From positions 1 to 5,964 of the forward strand of contig CAMOYW010000079.1 of the NCBI GenBank assembly GCA_946630405.1: a stretch of 5,964 bases of DNA, read 5' to 3'. The stretch is from an uncultured Clostridia bacterium (GTDB taxonomy: Bacteria; Bacillota; Clostridia; Lachnospirales; CAG-274). A program made the translations under genes and the position numbers. Below are positions 1-5,701 of the stretch, in pieces. The notes under the pieces were generated by a model that did not search any database, was not told the origin of the DNA, and saw only the letters and a program-made list of their open reading frames with translations. Positions within the stretch are counted from its first letter, which is position 1. The number at the start of each line of letters is the position of its first letter.

Positions 1-927
1 GGAGGACTTCATAAATTTATGGTGTGGGACAGACCCATACTGACCGACTCGGGCGGTTTTCAGGTTTTTTCGCTTAATACACTCAGAAAAATTAAAGAGG
101 AGGGAGTATATTTCAGCTCCCATATAGACGGGCACAGGATATTTATGGGACCGGAGGAGAGTATGACCATACAGTCAAATCTTGCCTCTACCATTGCCAT
201 GGCATTTGATGAATGTCCGCCCGCACTTGCAGACAGAGATTATATACTCCCCTCCGTGCAAAGGACTACAAGGTGGCTCAAAAGGTGCATAAATAAGCTT
301 TCCGAGCTGAATGTGCAAGAGGACACCATAAATAAAAATCAGCTTCTGTTCGGTATAAATCAGGGCGGTATATGTATGGATATAAGGATAGATCACGCAA
401 AGGAAATATCGGAGCTTGATCTTCCCGGTTACGCCATAGGCGGGCTTGCCGTGGGTGAAAGCCATGAGCAGATGTACGAAGTGCTTGAAAACACGGTGCC
501 TTATTTGCCGCAGGATAAGCCAACTTACCTTATGGGTGTGGGTACACCCGCAAATATACTTGAAGCGGTGGATAGAGGTATAGACTTTTTCGACTGCGTG
601 TTGCCTGCAAGAAACGGAAGGCACGGAAATGTGTATACCAACAGAGGAAAGATAAACTTACTTAACAAGCAGTATGAACTTGACGAAAGTCCAATTGCCG
701 AAGATTGCGGATGTCCCGTATGCAAAAGACATTCAAAAGCGTATCTGAGGCATTTGTTTAAAGCAAAGGAAATGCTTGCCATGAGGCTGTGCGTAATGCA
801 CAATTTATATTTCTTTAACAATATGCTTGAAGAAATACGCACTGCTCTTGATGAGGGCAGGTTTGCCGAATATAAATATAACAGACTTGAAGGCTTTAAG
901 GAGCTTGACGGAAAAAGAGGAAATTAA
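1..927 (+). CDS. tgt: Queuine/preQ1 tRNA-ribosyltransferase (tRNA-guanine transglycosylase), 5'-truncated by window edge
   Basis: The enzyme exchanges guanine-34 of GUN-anticodon tRNAs for preQ1 in the cytoplasm, a step of queuosine synthesis. Reading is open from base 1: codons 1-6 give GGLHKF, which aligns with E. coli Tgt residues 74-79. The ATG at 19 is therefore internal, and about 73 codons lie outside the window. Visible motifs are ILTDSGGFQVFSL (proton-acceptor Asp), FDEC, the GGLAVGE substrate loop, and RGIDFFDCVLPARN, whose FDC Asp (codon at 592) matches the E. coli nucleophile D264. The zinc site is CxCxxC (706-723) plus the His of MHNL (799). The 308 visible codons plus the missing part give about 381 aa, normal for the family. 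Arginine codons are AGA/AGG in 18 of 19 cases. The downstream neighbour purL starts 1 base after the stop, so the two are surely co-transcribed. The usual neighbours queA and yajC are not seen here. Identity is very secure. Confidence 0.97.
   Translation, partial: GGLHKFMVWDRPILTDSGGFQVFSLNTLRKIKEEGVYFSSHIDGHRIFMGPEESMTIQSNLASTIAMAFDECPPALADRDYILPSVQRTTRWLKRCINKLSELNVQEDTINKNQLLFGINQGGICMDIRIDHAKEISELDLPGYAIGGLAVGESHEQMYEVLENTVPYLPQDKPTYLMGVGTPANILEAVDRGIDFFDCVLPARNGRHGNVYTNRGKINLLNKQYELDESPIAEDCGCPVCKRHSKAYLRHLFKAKEMLAMRLCVMHNLYFFNNMLEEIRTALDEGRFAEYKYNRLEGFKELDGKRGN
916..920 (+). promoter_or_regulatory. Ribosome binding site deciding the purL start
   Basis: AGAGG lies 8 bases before the ATG at 929, inside the last codons of tgt. 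It supports 929 over the in-frame ATG at 827, which lies deep in tgt and would add 34 residues that only read tgt out of frame. Because it sits in translated tgt sequence, ribosomes ending tgt could re-initiate on purL. Confidence 0.8.
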
Positions 928-928
928 G

Positions 929-3900
929 ATGGCGATTAAAAGAGTGTTTGTGGAAAAGAAGCCCGGATGCGATGTTGAGTCGGTCGGACTTTGTAAAGAT
1001 CTTAAGGAGAATCTCGGTATCTCCGCTCTTGAAGGAGTGAGGATTCTTTGCAGATACGATGTGGAAGATATAAAAGACGATGTGTTTGAAAAGGCGGTCA
1101 CCACTATTTTTTCCGAACCGCCCGTAGATAATGTATATCTTGAAAGCATTACTCTTGCGGAGGATGAAAAGGCGTTCGGTATGGAGTATCTTCCCGGTCA
1201 GTACGACCAGCGTGCTGATTCCGCAATGCAGTGTATACAGATACTTTCGGGAGATGATGCCGCTACCGTCGGCTCTGCCAAGATATATGTGCTTAAAGGC
1301 AAGTTGACGGATGCTGATGTAGACAAGATCAAAAAATACTGTATAAACCCCGTTGATTCGAGAGAAGCCGATATGGCAAAGCCCGAAACACTTAAGCTTA
1401 AGCTTGATATCCCCACAAAGGTGGAGAGAGTTAAGGGCTTTATTACCATGTCCGACGAGGAGCTTTTGTCTTACAGGCAGGAACTCGGGCTTGCCATGAG
1501 CGAGTCGGATATCCTCTTTTGCAGGGAATATTTCAGAGATACCGAAAAAAGAGATCCTTCGATCACCGAAATAAGAGTAATAGATACATATTGGTCGGAT
1601 CACTGCCGTCACACCACATTTGCCACAAATATTACGGATGTTGAATTTGAGGACGGCAAGTATAAGTCACTTTTTAAGTCGGCATACGATAAATACCTTG
1701 CCGATAAAGAAGAGCTTGGAAGAAAGGAAAAGCCCGTTTGCCTTATGGACATAGCCGTGATGGGTATGCGCAAACTTAAGGCGGAGGGCAAACTTGATAA
1801 CCTTGATGAATCCGAGGAGATAAATGCCTGCTCGATAGTAGTGCCCGTAGATGTGGACGGAAAGACCGAGCAGTGGCTCGTTATGTTTAAAAACGAGACC
1901 CACAATCATCCTACCGAGATAGAACCTTTCGGTGGTGCGGCTACATGTTTGGGAGGTGCCATAAGAGATCCTCTTTCGGGCAGAAGCTATGTATATCAGG
2001 CCATGAGAGTAACGGGTGCGGGAGATCCCACAGTGCCCGTAAGTGAAACTATCGAAGGCAAGCTTCCTCAAAGAAAGCTTGTGACCGGAGCGGCACACGG
2101 CTACAGCTCCTACGGCAATCAGATAGGTCTTTCCACAGGTCAGGTCGTTGAGATATATGACGAGGGCTATGTTGCAAAGAGAATGGAAATAGGTGCCGTT
2201 ATAGCGGCAGCTCCCAAGGAAAACGTTATTAGAAAAGCACCCGAAAAGGGAGATCTTGTTATACTTGTGGGCGGAAGAACGGGCCGTGACGGTTGCGGCG
2301 GCGCAACGGGTTCTTCCAAGGAGCATAATTCCGAATCCATACATACCTGCGGTGCAGAGGTGCAAAAGGGTAATCCTCCCACGGAAAGAAAGCTTCAAAG
2401 GCTATTCAGAAATGCGGAGTGTGCCAAACTTATAAAGAGATGTAATGACTTCGGTGCAGGCGGCGTATCAGTTGCGATAGGTGAGCTTTCACCCGGGCTT
2501 GACATTTACCTTGATAAGGTACCCAAGAAGTACGAAGGTCTTGACGGTACCGAGCTTGCCATTTCCGAATCTCAAGAGAGAATGGCTGTTGTGGTGGATG
2601 CCGAAAATGCCGATAAATTTATTGCCTTTTCAGCAGAGGAAAACCTTGAAGCGACAGTCGTTGCCGAAATAACCGACAACAGAAGACTTACCATGTACTG
2701 GAACGGGGACGATATCGTAAACATTTCCCGTGATTTCCTCGATACAAACGGTGCTCCCCAGTATACCAAGGTGTGTGTTACCCAGCCTCAGAAGAAGGCG
2801 GATAAGATAAAGAACGGTTCCGACATTAAAAAGCAGTGGCTCGATATGCTCGGAGACCTTAATGTATGCTGTCAAAAGGGTCTTGTGGAAAGATTTGACG
2901 GTACCATAGGCGCAGGAAGCATACTTATGCCTTTTGGCGGTAAGAATCAGCTTACGCCCGCTCTTGCAATGGCTGCGAAAATACCCCTGCTTCACGGAGA
3001 TACCGATACGGCTACGATAATGAGCTTCGGCTTTGATGTTCATGAAGCAAAGTGGAGCCCCTTCCACAGCAGTGTATATGCGGTTGTTGAGTCGCTTGCA
3101 AGGCTTGTTGCAACGGGCGGCGACCATAACGATGCAAGACTTACTTTCCAGGAATATTTTGAGAGCCTCGGCACGGATCCCAAGCGTTGGGGCAAGCCTA
3201 TGTCCGCACTTTTGGGTGCCTATGTTGCTCAGCTTAACACGGGAGCGGCATCCATAGGAGGAAAGGACAGTATGTCGGGTACCTTCAACGATATGGACGT
3301 ACCCCCCACTCTCGTATCCTTTGCAGTTGCGCCTGCAAAAGCAAGCGAGATCATATCTCCCGAATTTAAAAAGTCGGGCTCGGTTCTGGTAAGGCTCAAC
3401 ACGCCTTATGACGAGAACGATATGCCCTGTTTTGATTCGCTCATTAAAAACTTTGAGCTTGTGACAAAGCTTATCAAATCTGGCAAAGTGATCTCCGCAC
3501 ACACTATCGGCTTTGGCGGTGTATGCGAAGCGCTCAGCAAGATGAGCTTTGGTAACGAGATAGCATTTGATGTTAAAGAGGACGATCTTTTCAATGCAAG
3601 CTACGGTTCGTTCGTGCTTGAAGCGGATGCGGATGAAGCGGAAGTAAACAAGCTTTTTGAGGGCTTTGACTATCGCATTATGGGTAAGACCGTAGACGGA
3701 GCCGAAAATACGGTAAACGGCGTTAAGATATCCGTTCAAGATACCATGAAGGCGTGGTTCGCTCCTCTTGAAAGTGTTTATAAAACACGTTATTTTGCCG
3801 ATTTTGACAAGAGCGAATTTGAGATAAAGAGCTTTACCATAGCCGAAAAGCGCACTTCCGCACAGGGAATTGCTCAGCCGAGAGTACTTATACCCGTATT

Positions 3901-4672
3901 CCCGGGTAACAATTGCGAGTACGATTCGGCAAAGGCATTTGAAAATGCGGGAGCAAAGGTCAAGACCTTCGTTATCAGAAACCTTAATGCGGCGGCTCTT
4001 GAACAGTCGATCGACGAGATAGTAAGGCAGATAGACAAGAGCCAGATCGTTATGATACCGGGCGGTTTCAGTGCAGGTGACGAGCCGGAAGGCTCGGGTA
4101 AGTTTATTGCCGCATTCTTCCGCAATGAAAAGGTGGCGGATGCCGTAATGAGACTTTTAAAGCAAAGAGACGGACTTATGCTCGGTATCTGCAACGGATT
4201 CCAGGCACTTATAAAGCTCGGACTTGTACCTTACGGCGAAATAAGGGATATGACGAACGATTCACCCACTCTTTCCTTTAACACCATAGGAAGGCATATA
4301 TCCTGCCTTACGGACACAAAGATAATATCCGATAAGAGTCCCTGGCTTTGGAACACTAAGGTGGGCGATATCTACAAAACGGCGCTTTCACACGGCGAGG
4401 GAAGATTTCTTGCAAGCGAGAGCGTGATAAAAGAACTTGAAGCCAATGGTCAGATAGCTACACAGTACGTAAGCCCCGAAGGTCATGCGTCCTACGATAT
4501 GCGTTTTGATCCCAACGGTTCGATCTGTGCAATAGAGGGTATTACAAGCCCCGACGGCAGAGTTTTGGGTAAAATGGGACACTCCGAGCGTATCGGCAAG
4601 AATCTTTACAAGAATGTGATAGGCGAAAAGGATCAAAAGATATTCCTTTCGGGCGTGGAGTACTTTTCGTAA
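929..4672 (+). CDS. purL: Phosphoribosylformylglycinamidine synthase, large single-chain (clostridial) type
   Basis: It converts FGAR, glutamine and ATP to FGAM, step 4 of cytosolic de novo purine synthesis. The product is 1247 aa from ATG 929, starting MAIKRVFVEKK. Domains in order: a PurS-like N-terminal region (about 1-150); a linker (about 178-228) ending in the hallmark DHCRH (224-228); a first AIRS-like half with ETHNHPTE (from 323), GGRTGRDGCGGATGSS and NDFGAGGVS (D507); a second AIRS-like half with GGKDSMSG (777-784); and a C-terminal glutamine amidotransferase (about 985-1247). The amidotransferase shows PGGFSAGDEPEGSG (from 1044), nucleophile Cys1088 in GICNGF, and His1218/Glu1220 in GHSER, so its triad is intact. 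Length fits the single-chain family (E. coli about 1295 aa). It carries PurS-, PurL- and PurQ-equivalent parts, so separate PurS and PurQ proteins should not be needed. Placement after tgt rather than in a pur cluster is unusual. No frameshift is seen. Confidence 0.98.
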   Translation: MAIKRVFVEKKPGCDVESVGLCKDLKENLGISALEGVRILCRYDVEDIKDDVFEKAVTTIFSEPPVDNVYLESITLAEDEKAFGMEYLPGQYDQRADSAMQCIQILSGDDAATVGSAKIYVLKGKLTDADVDKIKKYCINPVDSREADMAKPETLKLKLDIPTKVERVKGFITMSDEELLSYRQELGLAMSESDILFCREYFRDTEKRDPSITEIRVIDTYWSDHCRHTTFATNITDVEFEDGKYKSLFKSAYDKYLADKEELGRKEKPVCLMDIAVMGMRKLKAEGKLDNLDESEEINACSIVVPVDVDGKTEQWLVMFKNETHNHPTEIEPFGGAATCLGGAIRDPLSGRSYVYQAMRVTGAGDPTVPVSETIEGKLPQRKLVTGAAHGYSSYGNQIGLSTGQVVEIYDEGYVAKRMEIGAVIAAAPKENVIRKAPEKGDLVILVGGRTGRDGCGGATGSSKEHNSESIHTCGAEVQKGNPPTERKLQRLFRNAECAKLIKRCNDFGAGGVSVAIGELSPGLDIYLDKVPKKYEGLDGTELAISESQERMAVVVDAENADKFIAFSAEENLEATVVAEITDNRRLTMYWNGDDIVNISRDFLDTNGAPQYTKVCVTQPQKKADKIKNGSDIKKQWLDMLGDLNVCCQKGLVERFDGTIGAGSILMPFGGKNQLTPALAMAAKIPLLHGDTDTATIMSFGFDVHEAKWSPFHSSVYAVVESLARLVATGGDHNDARLTFQEYFESLGTDPKRWGKPMSALLGAYVAQLNTGAASIGGKDSMSGTFNDMDVPPTLVSFAVAPAKASEIISPEFKKSGSVLVRLNTPYDENDMPCFDSLIKNFELVTKLIKSGKVISAHTIGFGGVCEALSKMSFGNEIAFDVKEDDLFNASYGSFVLEADADEAEVNKLFEGFDYRIMGKTVDGAENTVNGVKISVQDTMKAWFAPLESVYKTRYFADFDKSEFEIKSFTIAEKRTSAQGIAQPRVLIPVFPGNNCEYDSAKAFENAGAKVKTFVIRNLNAAALEQSIDEIVRQIDKSQIVMIPGGFSAGDEPEGSGKFIAAFFRNEKVADAVMRLLKQRDGLMLGICNGFQALIKLGLVPYGEIRDMTNDSPTLSFNTIGRHISCLTDTKIISDKSPWLWNTKVGDIYKTALSHGEGRFLASESVIKELEANGQIATQYVSPEGHASYDMRFDPNGSICAIEGITSPDGRVLGKMGHSERIGKNLYKNVIGEKDQKIFLSGVEYFS

Positions 4673-4677
4673 GGAGG
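4671..4677 (+). promoter_or_regulatory. Strong ribosome binding site overlapping the purL stop
   Basis: AAGGAGG begins with the last two bases of the purL TAA and sits 6 bases before the ATG at 4684. It is the best Shine-Dalgarno match in the window. It is the main reason to accept the 31-codon reading frame as a real gene, and its overlap with the stop suggests translation coupled to purL. Confidence 0.75.
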
Positions 4678-4683
4678 TATTTT

Positions 4684-4779
4684 ATGAAGGTCGTAAGCGT
4701 AGTATTAAGCGGAACGGCACTGCTTTTCAGCGCATGTGCATTGGCACTGTCCATAGTATCACTGGTTCACAGAGCTTAA
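4684..4779 (+). CDS. 31-aa hydrophobic membrane peptide, unknown function
   Basis: I do not recognise this gene. The reading frame begins MKVVSVVLSG and ends SLVHRA, 31 residues before TAA. Lys2 is followed by about 26 residues that are almost all hydrophobic or small, then a basic His-Arg tail, which looks like a single transmembrane helix or an uncleaved signal anchor. The stretch LLFSAC (13-18) resembles a lipobox, but Phe at -3 is atypical, and a 14-residue mature lipopeptide would be odd, so a membrane helix is preferred. Evidence for coding: a near-perfect AAGGAGG 6 bases upstream, an 11-base gap after purL, and the terminator placed just after it, which puts it last in the operon. It could be a small membrane regulator, a subunit of a membrane complex, or a chance frame. 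The sequence gives no functional clue beyond membrane localisation. Confidence 0.6.
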   Translation: MKVVSVVLSGTALLFSACALALSIVSLVHRA

Positions 4780-4809
4780 AAGCCATAACAAATATATCAT
4801 ATTAGAATT

Positions 4810-4851
4810 AAGCACACTTCTTCTGCGGATGAAGTGTGCTTTTTTGTTTTT
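4810..4851 (+). terminator. Intrinsic terminator of the tgt-purL operon
   Basis: A perfect 11-bp stem (AAGCACACTTC, 4810-4820, with GAAGTGTGCTT, 4831-4841) encloses a 10-base loop. It runs into a T-rich tract (six T, G, five T). The loop can add TC/GA pairs beyond one T-T mismatch, leaving TGCG. It lies 30 bases after the small peptide gene and before the recombinase promoter region. It separates the housekeeping operon from the module to the right. The reverse strand lacks a comparable T tract, so it looks one-directional. Confidence 0.92.
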
Positions 4852-4874
4852 CTTATCATTTCTGACTTTATACT
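4844..4874 (+). promoter_or_regulatory. Candidate promoter of the recombinase gene
   Basis: TATACT at 4869-4874 is a good -10 hexamer (5 of 6 to consensus). The best -35 is TTGTTT at 4844-4849, with a long 19-base spacer and placed in the terminator T tract, so it is weak. Transcription would start near 4881, about 50 bases before the ATG. The -10 lies inside the 4861-4889 inverted repeat, so whatever binds the repeat could repress the promoter. Confidence 0.35.
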
Positions 4875-4889
4875 TTCTTATTTGTCAGA
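4861..4889 (+). repeat. 29-bp inverted repeat, possible serine-recombinase site
   Basis: TCTGAC (4861-4866) and its exact reverse complement GTCAGA (4884-4889) bracket a 17-base AT-rich core. Read inward, the half-sites are TCTGACTTTATA and TCTGACAAATAA, both a fixed hexamer followed by AT-rich DNA. Total length is close to the roughly 28-bp subsites bound by resolvase dimers. Position just upstream of a serine recombinase gene matches the res layout of Tn3-family elements, where the site also gives autoregulation. The binding role is inference, and only one such site is evident. Confidence 0.45.
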
Positions 4890-4895
4890 TCTTAA

Positions 4896-4911
4896 TGTTA
4901 TATGAATAACA
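4896..4911 (+). repeat. 16-bp inverted repeat next to the recombinase ribosome binding site
   Basis: TGTTAT (4896-4901) and ATAACA (4906-4911) are perfect reverse complements around ATGA. The repeat ends 2 bases before the GGAAGGGG ribosome binding site (4914-4921). It could be an operator half-pair or a weak RNA hairpin near the site. Its AT-rich stem is thermodynamically weak, which favours a protein-binding role if it is functional at all. Confidence 0.35.
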
Positions 4912-4930
4912 ATGGAAGGGGATGTAAAAA

Positions 4931-5533
4931 ATGGTTTACGCATATATAAGGGTATCGACCAAGGAACAAAACGAAGACAGGCAGCTGATCGCGATACAAA
5001 ATTACGGTGTAAGACCTGAAAATATTTTTTTGGACAAGCAAAGCGGAAAGGATTTTGAACGTATTAATTACAGACGGCTTATACGAAAGCTGAAAAAAGG
5101 TGATCTGCTTGTCATAAAAAACATTGACAGACTCGGACGCAATTATGAGGAAATATTAAAGCAGTGGAAAAAGATAACTCAAACTTTAAAAGCCGATATA
5201 AAGGTTTTGGATATGGATCTTCTTGATACAACCAAGCAAAAGGATCTTATAGGTACGCTTATTTCGGACATTGTATTGCAGCTTTTAAGCTATGTTGCGG
5301 AAAGTGAAAGGGTAAACATTCATCAAAGGCAGGCGGAGGGGATCGCTGCCGCAAAAGCAAAAGGCATAAAGTTCGGTCGACCGAAGATATTTGATGTGAA
5401 TGATATACTTCCCGTCTATCAAAAGTTTAAACAAAAAGAGATAACTCAAAAAGAAGCGGTAAAAATGATAGGTTGCAGTAATCGAACATATTATAAATTA
5501 GTGCATGAATTGGAAAAGAAAACCGATTTTTAG
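4931..5533 (+). CDS. Serine recombinase, resolvase/invertase family
   Basis: This is a site-specific DNA recombinase that cuts through a 5'-phosphoserine intermediate. The 200-aa length is typical of small Tn3-resolvase/Hin-type enzymes. All active-site residues match gamma-delta resolvase with an offset of one: Y5, R7, S9 (YIRVST, nucleophile S9), D35, S38, R44, and D66/R67/R70 in IDRLGR. The long dimer/E helix spans about 104-140 (LLSYVAESERVNI, then EGIAAAKAKG). The GRPK hinge (149-152) leads to a C-terminal helix-turn-helix at about 168-191 (ITQKEAVKMIGCSNRTYY). The start is set by GGAAGGGG nine bases upstream. Arginine codons are mixed (6 CGN, 7 AGR), unlike the left-hand genes. The protein appears intact and active. 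Whether it resolves, inverts or moves DNA cannot be told from the protein. The neighbouring inverted repeats are its plausible targets or operators. No terminator follows it. Confidence 0.95.
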   Translation: MVYAYIRVSTKEQNEDRQLIAIQNYGVRPENIFLDKQSGKDFERINYRRLIRKLKKGDLLVIKNIDRLGRNYEEILKQWKKITQTLKADIKVLDMDLLDTTKQKDLIGTLISDIVLQLLSYVAESERVNIHQRQAEGIAAAKAKGIKFGRPKIFDVNDILPVYQKFKQKEITQKEAVKMIGCSNRTYYKLVHELEKKTDF

Positions 5534-5656
5534 TACAAAAGTATACATTATTTCCTATATACAAATACAACAATCTTTATACGCATATTCTACATTAATT
5601 TGTCATAAAAGTCAACATTCATCCTGAATAAACCCAATAAAAATACTTATAGACCT

Positions 5657-5687
5657 AATGGGCTTAAATCATACCTTATTTCCCATT
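5657..5687 (+). repeat. Imperfect inverted repeat upstream of methyltransferase gene
   Basis: AATGGG (5657-5662) pairs with CCCATT (5682-5687). After a three-base bulge, AAAT (5666-5669) pairs with ATTT (5678-5681) around an 8-base loop. The repeat ends two bases before the AAAGGGTGA ribosome binding site. It could be an operator or a leader hairpin. The CCC of the right arm can instead pair weakly with GGG of the ribosome binding site (5692-5694), so two exclusive folds are possible. Confidence 0.4.
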
Positions 5688-5688
5688 T

Positions 5689-5697
5689 AAAGGGTGA
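5689..5697 (+). promoter_or_regulatory. Ribosome binding site of the methyltransferase gene
   Basis: AAAGGGTGA is a partial match to AAAGGAGGTGA. Its GGG ends 7 bases before the ATG at 5702. No earlier in-frame ATG is near, so it supports that start. It abuts the 5657-5687 inverted repeat, which could influence its accessibility. Confidence 0.6.
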
Positions 5698-5701
5698 TGA
5701 T

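Larger units (their letters stand above)
5534..5701. other. AT-rich intergenic region, recombinase to methyltransferase
   Basis: These 168 bases hold no convincing gene and no hairpin with a T tract, so readthrough from the recombinase is possible. A weak promoter candidate is TTGTCA (5600-5605) with TGAATA (5625-5630), but the 19-base spacing is poor. The only clear structure is the inverted repeat near the right end, listed separately. The strong AT bias is compatible with an insertion junction or a silenced foreign promoter region. Confidence 0.6.

Noticed and set aside
1..21. GGAGGA followed by an ATG at 19, looking like a ribosome binding site and start of tgt
   Set aside because: These bases read in frame as GGLHKFM, matching conserved Tgt residues, so the gene simply continues from outside the window.
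827..928. Upstream in-frame extension of purL starting at ATG 827
   Set aside because: It overlaps tgt out of frame, has no PurL similarity, and ATG 929 has a good ribosome binding site and the typical N-terminus.
4081..4096. Perfect hairpin CGAGCC-GGAA-GGCTCG with a GNRA-like loop inside purL
   Set aside because: It encodes the conserved GDEPEGSGK stretch of the amidotransferase domain, so the protein sequence largely explains it, and there is no T tract or nearby gene end.
175..4754. Long minus-strand frames opposite tgt and purL (for example 2630-3739)
   Set aside because: They mirror the codon pattern of the real genes, lack ribosome binding sites and recognisable domains, and lie wholly within highly conserved coding sequence.
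4902..4949. 15-codon frame (MNNNGRGCKKWFTHI) overlapping the recombinase start, a possible leader peptide
   Set aside because: It has no ribosome binding site, reads into the recombinase out of frame, and has a composition without any leader-like feature.
5025..5031. Run of seven T in the recombinase gene, a possible slippage or phase-variation tract
   Set aside because: It is too short for confident slippage, is explained by the conserved Ile-Phe-Leu codons, and the frame is intact.
5541..5562. GTATA...TATAC inverted bases after the recombinase stop as a terminator
   Set aside because: The stem is only five A/T-rich pairs with a long loop and no T tract.
4880..5605. ATTTGTCA occurring as a direct repeat on both sides of the recombinase gene (4880-4887 and 5598-5605)
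   Set aside because: An 8-base AT-rich match across about 700 bases is expected by chance, and the flanks do not extend it.
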